6,221 bases of DNA from Bacteroidales bacterium. Its GTDB lineage: Bacteria > Bacteroidota > Bacteroidia > Bacteroidales > NBLH01. Location: the NCBI GenBank assembly GCA_029210905.1, contig JARGGF010000296.1:1-6221 (forward strand), given 5' to 3'. The notes beneath the pieces are model-generated. The model was not told the origin of the DNA and did no database searches. It worked only from the letters and a program-made list of their open reading frames with translations. Made by a program: the position numbers and the translations under genes. Each line of letters opens with the position of its first letter. Position 1 is the stretch's first letter. Below are positions 1 to 4,744 of this stretch, piece by piece.

Positions 1-1041
1 TGCTTCGACACTATCTAGCTGACAAAAAAAGGTTAAAGGAACACTTCCAATATAATTTTTAAGTAATTCTTCGTGTGTTTTTTTAATAATTACAAAAATT
101 CCCCAGGGTTTTTGTTCCCCATAAAATTTATCGGCAATTAACTGGTTCTCTATTAAATAATCAATGTTTTGTTCAATTGCTAAAACAGTTTCCTTCCTGA
201 AATTTTTGGCTGCTTTAATTCCAATGTCCTCTGTCAATATTTTTTCAACAAGCATCTGTGAAAAATTATTAATTCCATTTGTAGCATAAAGCAATTTGAT
301 GCTTAATTCATGCATGAAATCTTCGTTATTACAGTATACAAACCCAATTCTTTGGCCGCTTAAACCTACTGATTTACTGAAGCTTTCTGATACGATAACA
401 TGCTCAAATTCAGTAAGTTTTTTATAATAATCATCTGTTCCCCAATCGTAAAAGAGCCTCCGGTAAGGACTGTCAACTATAACCACAACACCAGCTTCAT
501 CAAGCTTGCTGATTGTTTCCAGTAGTATTTTATCCTCAATTTTTGCACCTGATGGGTTATTGGGATCGCAGATAATCACAGCTTTACCTTTTAATGAGTC
601 TTTATTTTCCGCCAGGCCTGAGATAGAAGCATAAAAACTAAAAGGCAAGGCATTTATTTTTAGCACATTAAGATAAGCTCCCCAGTATAATGGTGGCAGC
701 ACTACTTCTGAAACATCTAAAGTCTTAAATATAAGGTCGAGTGCACTTACACCTCCATTAGTTATAAATATTTTATCAATAGAAGCGGAATTATGAAAAA
801 AAGCACTATTTATTGCCGCCCTTAACTTAGGCCTTCCTTTAACCGGAGGGTAAACCTGTATTTCATCACTGTTAAAATCAATCCCTTTGGCAAGTTCGTT
901 AATATCAATATTTACAACCGCATTAACTCCTCTGTTTAAAAATAGATATTCTTTGTTTTCATCCAGGCTTTTTTGCCTTAAACTTTCTCCAATTCCTACA
1001 ATAGCAGAATATTTTGCACCAGATTTTTTTACTTTAAACAT
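1..1041 (-). CDS. Class I/II PLP-dependent aminotransferase, C-terminus cut by the window edge
   Basis: The frame is open from the ATG at 1041 to base 1, giving 347 codons with no stop, so the C-terminus lies outside the window. The sequence reads as a fold-type I (aspartate aminotransferase superfamily) enzyme: a substrate-side motif QVYPPVKGRPKLRAAI around residues 62-77, the cofactor-binding NNPSG at 161-165, D190 and Y193 in VVIVDSPYRR (pyridine N1 and O3' contacts), and SESFSK at 218-223, where K223 should form the Schiff base with PLP, followed by GQRIGF with R231 as a phosphate contact. These are family assignments; the substrate cannot be read from them. Full-length relatives have about 380-400 residues, so perhaps 30-50 are missing, including the usual carboxylate-binding arginine. 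The gene starts 30 nt after the folE stop on the same strand and has no obvious promoter of its own, suggesting cotranscription. A role in amino-acid metabolism is likely, but the precise reaction is unknown. Confidence 0.88.
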   Translation of the reverse strand, partial: MFKVKKSGAKYSAIVGIGESLRQKSLDENKEYLFLNRGVNAVVNIDINELAKGIDFNSDEIQVYPPVKGRPKLRAAINSAFFHNSASIDKIFITNGGVSALDLIFKTLDVSEVVLPPLYWGAYLNVLKINALPFSFYASISGLAENKDSLKGKAVIICDPNNPSGAKIEDKILLETISKLDEAGVVVIVDSPYRRLFYDWGTDDYYKKLTEFEHVIVSESFSKSVGLSGQRIGFVYCNNEDFMHELSIKLLYATNGINNFSQMLVEKILTEDIGIKAAKNFRKETVLAIEQNIDYLIENQLIADKFYGEQKPWGIFVIIKKTHEELLKNYIGSVPLTFFCQLDSVEA

Positions 1042-1071
1042 ATTATTGATTATCAGTTGAATACAATTTCA

Positions 1072-1707
1072 TCAATGAAGTTTTTGACCTATGATATGGA
1101 TAAATTCTTCACGGGTTGCGGTTCTTAAAAAAGCACCTGTAAAAGCCGATGTAGTAGTAACAGAGTTTTGTTTTTGAACCCCTCTCATTTGCATGCACAT
1201 GTGACTGGCCTCAATTACAACAGCAACTCCAAGAGGGTTTAAAGTTTCCTGAATGCAATCTCTGATTTGTGTAGTGAGTCGCTCTTGCACTTGCAATCTG
1301 CGCGAAAAAGCTTCAACAACGCGCGCTATTTTACTCAAACCTGTAATGTAGCCATTTGGAATGTAGGCAACATGGGCCTTGCCAAAAAATGGGAGCATAT
1401 GGTGTTCACAAAGCGAATACAACTCAATGTCCTTTACCAATACCATTTGTCGGTATTCTTCCTTAAACATGGCACTTTTCAATATTTCATCAGGTTTAAT
1501 TGCATAACCGTGAGTGAGGAATTGCATTGACTTGGCAACCCTTACCGGTGTATCTAAAAGCCCTTCTCGTTCAGGATCTTCACCAATTAATGAAATGGTT
1601 TCTTTATAATGTTTTGCCAGTTTTTCGGTAGCATCATCACTGTATTCTTCCACTTTCAGGTAAGACCCATTCTTTTTTGTTTCAATTCCGTTATTAATTA
1701 TTTTCAT
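1072..1707 (-). CDS. folE: GTP cyclohydrolase I
   Basis: This cytosolic homodecameric enzyme converts GTP to 7,8-dihydroneopterin triphosphate and formate, the entry step to tetrahydrofolate and, in many bacteria, to queuosine. The protein of 211 aa carries the full catalytic set: LCEHHMLPFFGKAHVAYIP at about 99-117 with zinc ligands C100 and H103 plus H102, and HMCMQMRG at 169-176 with H169 and the third zinc ligand C171. These match E. coli Cys110, His112, His113, His179 and Cys181. GLSKIARVVEAFSRRLQVQERLT and the final TTTSAFTGAF block are also typical. The frame stays open upstream to an ATG at 1791, but that would add 28 Ile/Lys-rich residues and start within the proposed promoter, so the ATG at 1707 is chosen; its product has normal family length. 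It heads a probable operon with the downstream aminotransferase and is divergent from mqnB. Confidence 0.96.
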   Translation of the reverse strand: MKIINNGIETKKNGSYLKVEEYSDDATEKLAKHYKETISLIGEDPEREGLLDTPVRVAKSMQFLTHGYAIKPDEILKSAMFKEEYRQMVLVKDIELYSLCEHHMLPFFGKAHVAYIPNGYITGLSKIARVVEAFSRRLQVQERLTTQIRDCIQETLNPLGVAVVIEASHMCMQMRGVQKQNSVTTTSAFTGAFLRTATREEFIHIIGQKLH

Positions 1708-1760
1708 TATAATGGTTTTACTTTGATTTATTATATTTTTTTGCACAAAGATTGCTATTT

Positions 1761-1792
1761 CAAACTTAGTAACGCATATTTGTTTAAACAAA
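1761..1792 (-). promoter_or_regulatory. Probable Bacteroidota-type promoter of folE
   Basis: On the minus strand TTTG (1792-1789) is followed after 20 nt by TAAGTTTG (1768-1761), a perfect match to the TTG / TAnnTTTG consensus of the Bacteroidota primary sigma factor at a permitted spacing of 17-23 nt. Transcription would begin near 1755 and leave a leader of roughly 48 nt before the ATG at 1707. This excludes the in-frame ATG at 1791 as the start. A second, weaker -7-like octamer, AATCTTTG (1753-1746), lacks a -33 partner. The -33 element lies inside the palindrome at 1778-1793. Confidence 0.6.
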
Positions 1793-1793
1793 T
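1778..1793. repeat. Perfect 16-bp palindrome, possible operator
   Basis: ATTTGTTTAAACAAAT equals its own reverse complement over 16 bases, with no spacer. It sits in the 147-nt region between the divergent folE and mqnB starts and contains the proposed -33 TTTG of folE. It ends 4 nt before the proposed -33 TTG of mqnB. A dimeric repressor bound here could block one or both promoters. The sequence itself is certain; the regulatory role is inference, and the low-complexity AT composition makes chance occurrence more likely than the length suggests. Confidence 0.45.
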
Positions 1794-1797
1794 CAGG

Positions 1798-1829
1798 TTG
1801 ATAAATGTTCTTTTACTCCTTTATATTTA
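1798..1829 (+). promoter_or_regulatory. Probable promoter of mqnB-mqnD
   Basis: TTG at 1798-1800 is followed after 21 nt by TATATTTA at 1822-1829, which matches TAnnTTTG at all but the last base. The start site would be near 1836, leaving a leader of about 19 nt before the mqnB ATG at 1855. The position, between divergent genes, is right, but one mismatch and AT-rich surroundings keep confidence moderate. Confidence 0.42.
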
Positions 1830-1830
1830 C

Positions 1831-1849
1831 TAAACTAATATAAACTAAT
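1831..1849 (+). repeat. Two tandem copies of TAAACTAAT in the mqnB leader
   Basis: TAAACTAAT occurs at 1831-1839 and again at 1841-1849, a 10-nt period, with a degraded third unit (TAAAATGAAT) running into the start codon at 1855. There is no Shine-Dalgarno sequence, so this A-rich, weakly structured leader is the probable ribosome landing region, as usual in Bacteroidota. The repeat may be chance or a short slippage duplication. Confidence 0.4.
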
Positions 1850-1854
1850 TTAAA

Positions 1855-2532
1855 ATGAATCTATTAATTGTTGCAGCTACAAAGCTAGAAATTAAACCAT
1901 TCTTAAAAAATATCTATTGTCATGATATTGATAACAAGTCAATTAATAGTTTCATTTACAATGATTTACATATAGATATTTTGATAACAGGAATAGGACT
2001 TATTTTTACCACCTTTCAACTAACCAAGGCGCTGAACGAGAAAAAATATGATCTGATTTTTAATGTAGGTATTGCTGGCAGTTTTAACAGGAATATACAG
2101 ATTGGCAACATAGTACATGTTGTATCAGAAGAACTTGCTGATTTAGGTATTGAAAACCAAAAAAACTTTCAAACACTTTTTGATTCAGGATTCATGGCTC
2201 CGGATACTTTCCCATTTATAGAAGGAAAGCTTAAATCCTCAGCCATTGATAATAAGGAACTTAATACCCTTCCAAAAGTAAATGCCATCTCAGCAAATAC
2301 AGCACATGGCAATAAAAAAACTATTAAATCTATCCACAAAAAATTTAATCCGGATATTGAGACAATGGAAGGGGCAGCCTTTTTTTATGTTTGCCTTATG
2401 GAAAATGTAAATTTTATTCAGCTGCGCGGCATTTCTAATTATGTAGAAAGCAGAAATGCAGAAAAATGGAATATCCCTTTAGCAATTAACAATCTTGCGC
2501 AAAAATTAATTCAAATACTTGATTCAATTTAG
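1855..2532 (+). CDS. mqnB: Futalosine hydrolase
   Basis: This enzyme cleaves futalosine into hypoxanthine and dehypoxanthine futalosine, an early step of the alternative (futalosine) menaquinone pathway in the cytosol. The 225-aa protein has the nucleoside phosphorylase/MTAN fold. E12 (TKLEIKPF) aligns with the catalytic Glu12 of E. coli MTA/SAH nucleosidase, FNVGIAGSF at 69-77 is the glycine-rich strand, and ETMEGAA at 169-175 supplies M171 and E172, which bind the ribose. RGISNYVE at 191-198 puts Asn195 where adenine-cleaving MTAN has Asp197; this, together with ESRNAEKW (198-205), is characteristic of futalosine hydrolases acting on a 6-oxopurine. mqnD follows 33 nt downstream, which independently supports the call. 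The start is the first ATG after a plausible promoter, and the length is normal. The alternative is a 5'-methylthioadenosine nucleosidase, which is less likely because of Asn195 and the neighbour. Confidence 0.92.
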   Translation: MNLLIVAATKLEIKPFLKNIYCHDIDNKSINSFIYNDLHIDILITGIGLIFTTFQLTKALNEKKYDLIFNVGIAGSFNRNIQIGNIVHVVSEELADLGIENQKNFQTLFDSGFMAPDTFPFIEGKLKSSAIDNKELNTLPKVNAISANTAHGNKKTIKSIHKKFNPDIETMEGAAFFYVCLMENVNFIQLRGISNYVESRNAEKWNIPLAINNLAQKLIQILDSI

Positions 2533-2565
2533 TTAATTTTGCCAAAATAAATATTTAATTGAGCC

Positions 2566-3396
2566 ATGAAATTAAGACTAGGATTTTCTACCTGCCCAAA
2601 CGATACCTTTATTTTTGATGCAATGGTTCATCATAAAATTGATACTAAAGGAATTGAATTTGAGCTTTTGCTTGCTGATGTTGAAGAATTGAACAAAATA
2701 GCTTTTCAGGGCGAGATTGATATTACCAAATTAAGTTACCATGCTTATGCCTATGCTTCCGAACAATACAAATTACTTGATTCTGGCAGTGCACTTGGAG
2801 ATAATAACGGGCCACTTTTAATTAGTAAACGTAAAATCTATCCTGATGAAGTTGAAGATTTAAGTATCGCTGTTCCTGGTAAATATACTACTGCAAATCT
2901 TTTATTATCAATAGCTTATCCTAAAAGTTTAAAGAAAAAGGAGTATTTGTTTTCGGATATTGAAGAAGCTGTTTTATCTAATGAGGTTGATGCGGGCCTC
3001 ATTATTCATGAAAACAGGTTTACTTATGAAAAAAAGGGTTTACGTAAAATTATCGATTTGGGAGAATACTGGCAGGAACATACTAAAATGCCTATACCAT
3101 TAGGAGGCATTGTCGTAAATAGAAAATTGACAAATGACTTGCAATTAATGATCAATAAAATGGTAAGAGAAAGCCTTGAATTTGCCTATAAAAACCCGGA
3201 ATCTTCTTTAAGTTTCATGAAACAATATGCCCAGGAAATGAGCCGGGAAATAATGCAAAAACATGTTGATTTATATGTAAATAACTATTCTTTAGACTTA
3301 GGCAAGAATGGTAAAAAAGCAATCCTCCGTTTGTATGAAGAAGCAAACCGGATAAAAGGTTTTCCAAAAATTAGTCAAAATATTTTTATCTCTTAG
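2566..3396 (+). CDS. mqnD: 1,4-dihydroxy-6-naphthoate synthase
   Basis: MqnD converts cyclic dehypoxanthine futalosine to 1,4-dihydroxy-6-naphthoate, the ring precursor of menaquinone. The 276-aa protein has the periplasmic-binding-protein-like fold of the MqnA/MqnD family but no signal peptide, as expected for a cytosolic enzyme. Diagnostic segments are GFSTCPNDTFIFDAM (6-20), GEIDITKLSYHAYAYA (49-64), SGSALGDNNGPLLIS (73-87), and GLIIHENRFTYEKKGL (144-159). H148 in the last segment corresponds to the catalytic histidine (His145) proposed for the Thermus thermophilus enzyme. TCPNDTF and the LGDNNGP loop favour MqnD over the related chorismate dehydratase MqnA. It lies 33 nt after mqnB on the same strand and is probably cotranscribed. 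A TAATTTTG octamer in the gap (2534-2541) matches a -7 element but has no -33 partner. No Shine-Dalgarno is present. A strong terminator follows. No truncation is seen. Confidence 0.95.
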   Translation: MKLRLGFSTCPNDTFIFDAMVHHKIDTKGIEFELLLADVEELNKIAFQGEIDITKLSYHAYAYASEQYKLLDSGSALGDNNGPLLISKRKIYPDEVEDLSIAVPGKYTTANLLLSIAYPKSLKKKEYLFSDIEEAVLSNEVDAGLIIHENRFTYEKKGLRKIIDLGEYWQEHTKMPIPLGGIVVNRKLTNDLQLMINKMVRESLEFAYKNPESSLSFMKQYAQEMSREIMQKHVDLYVNNYSLDLGKNGKKAILRLYEEANRIKGFPKISQNIFIS

Positions 3397-3405
3397 TTCA
3401 AAAGG

Positions 3406-3434
3406 AAAAAGCACCTTGGAGTGGTGCTTTTTTT
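3406..3434. terminator. Bidirectional intrinsic terminator between mqnD and the response regulator
   Basis: AAAAAGCACC (3406-3415) and GGTGCTTTTT (3423-3432) form a perfect 10-bp stem with a 7-nt loop, extendable by G-U pairs. A T tract follows on the plus strand (T run to 3434, then G and more T). On the minus strand the same hairpin is followed by T-rich sequence. It starts 9 nt after the mqnD stop and is 23 nt beyond the stop of the convergent regulator gene, so one hairpin can serve both. Confidence 0.88.
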
Positions 3435-3457
3435 GTTTTTTGATTTAATGCATTTCC

Positions 3458-4168
3458 TTATTTTGTCATTATATTAATATTGTTCATTAAATCTTCCTTA
3501 TAAGATTTTGCAATCGGAATACTTTTAGTTTCACCTTTAACTTTCATAATAATAGCATTGTCTTCTATCATTTCAATCTTGGCAAGGTTTACAATATAAG
3601 ATCTGTGTACTCTGGCAAACATTTTTAGTGGAAGCTTATTGATTATTGCTTTCATTGTAAAATGAATGGTGTATTTATTAGTAAAAGTATTGATAATTAC
3701 ATAGTTCTCAAGTGCTTCTACCCAAAGAATCTCTTCATACTTAAGCCTAACCAGTGAGGATGAACTGCTTTTAATAAATATCCCATCCTTTCCGGTCATT
3801 TGTTCTTCAATTTCCTTAAATTTTTTGTGGGCTTTCTCAACTGCCTTAAAAAAACGAGTAAATGAAATGGGCTTTAAAAGATAATCAGTAACATCGTATT
3901 CAATTGCTTCAAGGGCATATTTGTCTTTGGCTGAAATTACAATGATTTGAGGGAGATTCTGTAATGTTTTAATAAACTCAACACCACTCATTTCCGGCAT
4001 CTCAATATCTAAAAAAATCAGATCAATATCATTTTCAGTTTGCATAGTGTTTAATGCATCTATAGCACTATTATATGCACCTTTAAATTCCAGAAAATCT
4101 GTTTTGTTAACATATTTTTCTATCAGAAGTCTCGAAACATTATCATCATCAATTACAATGCAATTCAT
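3458..4168 (-). CDS. LytTR-family DNA-binding response regulator
   Basis: The protein of 236 aa is a two-domain cytosolic transcription regulator. The receiver domain (about 1-118) has the acidic pocket D7-D9 (VIDDDN), the phosphoacceptor D54 in FLDIEMPEMSG, S79 in IIVISAKD, and K99 in YLLKPI, so all residues needed for phosphorylation are present. The LytTR domain (about 127-234) contains YEEILWVEALENYVII (144-159) and RVHRSYIVN (186-194), the signature of the 10-stranded beta DNA-binding fold of the AgrA/LytR/AlgR group. Such regulators are normally phosphorylated by a LytS-type (5TM or 7TM His_kinase) sensor, but no kinase gene lies within this window. The start ATG is preceded by an A-rich stretch and the length is normal for the family. 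It is convergent with mqnD and divergent from the LRR gene, 576 nt away. Targets cannot be read from the sequence. Confidence 0.94.
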   Translation of the reverse strand: MNCIVIDDDNVSRLLIEKYVNKTDFLEFKGAYNSAIDALNTMQTENDIDLIFLDIEMPEMSGVEFIKTLQNLPQIIVISAKDKYALEAIEYDVTDYLLKPISFTRFFKAVEKAHKKFKEIEEQMTGKDGIFIKSSSSSLVRLKYEEILWVEALENYVIINTFTNKYTIHFTMKAIINKLPLKMFARVHRSYIVNLAKIEMIEDNAIIMKVKGETKSIPIAKSYKEDLMNNINIMTK

Positions 4169-4234
4169 AACTAGCAGGTTTTTTAATTAAATGTTGTTTT
4201 GTCAAGTTTTAAATAGCTTAATTCTTGAATTTAA

Positions 4235-4242
4235 CAAAGTTA
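4235..4242 (-). promoter_or_regulatory. Candidate -7 element of the response regulator promoter
   Basis: On the minus strand this octamer is TAACTTTG, a perfect TAnnTTTG match, about 67 nt before the start codon at 4168. No TTG occurs 17-23 nt upstream; the nearest TTTG is only 11 nt away. The element is embedded in an inverted repeat, TTAAC-aaa-GTTAA (4231-4243), that could be a binding site for a regulator. The missing -33 box keeps the call weak. Confidence 0.35.
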
Positions 4243-4389
4243 ATAATCTGTAACAAATAATAAAATAGAAAGCAGGTTATTTTATCGGTTTGTATTATTT
4301 ATCTTCCTGTGTATTGAAACATAAAATCAAGTGTGTCAGTAGTTTAATGGTTTTTTAAAAAATTATGTAATTTCTTGTAAGATTTAATT

Positions 4390-4410
4390 AACCCTCATAG
4401 AATGATGGTT
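4390..4410. repeat. 21-bp imperfect palindrome
   Basis: The arms are AACC-c-TCAT (4390-4398) and ATGA-t-GGTT (4402-4410) around the centre AGA: eight complementary pairs with a single c/t mismatch and a 3-nt centre. As DNA it could be an operator; as RNA a small hairpin. It borders the GC-richer island. No T tract follows, so it is not a terminator. Confidence 0.35.
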
Positions 4411-4744
4411 CAATTTCTTTGGGGAAAAAATCAACAATTGAGCACGGATAAAGTATAGACTGGTGAAGCAGCGGTAAAAACGGAATTAGGGTGCTTGTTG
4501 TTCTATTTTCATTAATAGACAGTTATGCCAATAGGCTAATTAAAAAAGATTTTTAAATCATCCGGTAACGTTTTGTTTATTCCAAAAAAAATTGGATTTC
4601 TACAAAGGCAGATCCAAAATGGGTAAATTTATAGGATATTTTTATCCTCACTGAAGGGTATTTCGTCAAAATTGCCGGGAATTTACATTTTCTTTTACCG
4701 GAAATTATGAACCTAATTAATACATTTACCCAAACTTTTGACCC

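Larger units (their letters stand above)
4169..4744. other. 576-nt intergenic region with no convincing gene
   Basis: Between the divergent response regulator and LRR genes both strands are rich in stops and I find no credible coding frame. The contents are: the candidate regulator promoter near 4235; AT-rich sequence to about 4380; an imperfect palindrome at 4390-4410; an island at 4421-4500 with 34 of 80 bases G or C, higher than its surroundings; a 6-bp inverted repeat AGGATA-tttt-TATCCT at 4633-4648; and an imperfect stem with CCGG cores (4670-4678 with 4698-4706). No tRNA, riboswitch or rRNA is recognised. AACTTTTG at 4733-4740 is one base off a -7 element but lies too close to the LRR start and lacks a -33 element, so the LRR promoter is not located. 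Confidence 0.6.

Noticed and set aside
1267..1530. Plus-strand open frame of 87 codons
   Set aside because: It lies wholly antisense to the conserved catalytic part of folE and has no recognisable motifs.
1609..1833. Plus-strand open frame of 74 codons over the folE 5' end
   Set aside because: It is antisense to folE and its promoter, is rich in Phe, Ile and Tyr from AT-rich sequence, and has no start signals.
2534..2541. TAATTTTG between mqnB and mqnD as an internal promoter
   Set aside because: The only nearby TTG leaves a 12-nt spacer, too short for the consensus, and the gene spacing fits cotranscription.
4236..4244. AAAGTTAAT matches the general 9-bp LytTR half-site pattern
   Set aside because: No second half-site lies at the expected 21-22 bp, and such a degenerate AT-rich pattern is expected by chance in this length.
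4351..4373. AT-only inverted repeats (TTTTTTAAAAAA; AAATTA-tg-TAATTT)
   Set aside because: They are low-complexity sequence likely by chance in AT-rich intergenic DNA, with no neighbouring promoter or stop codon to give them meaning.
4330..4420. tRNA-like fragments (AGTAGTTTAATGG resembling a D-arm, GGTTCAATTTC resembling a T-arm)
   Set aside because: No acceptor stem, anticodon stem or CCA can be built around them and the spacing is too long.
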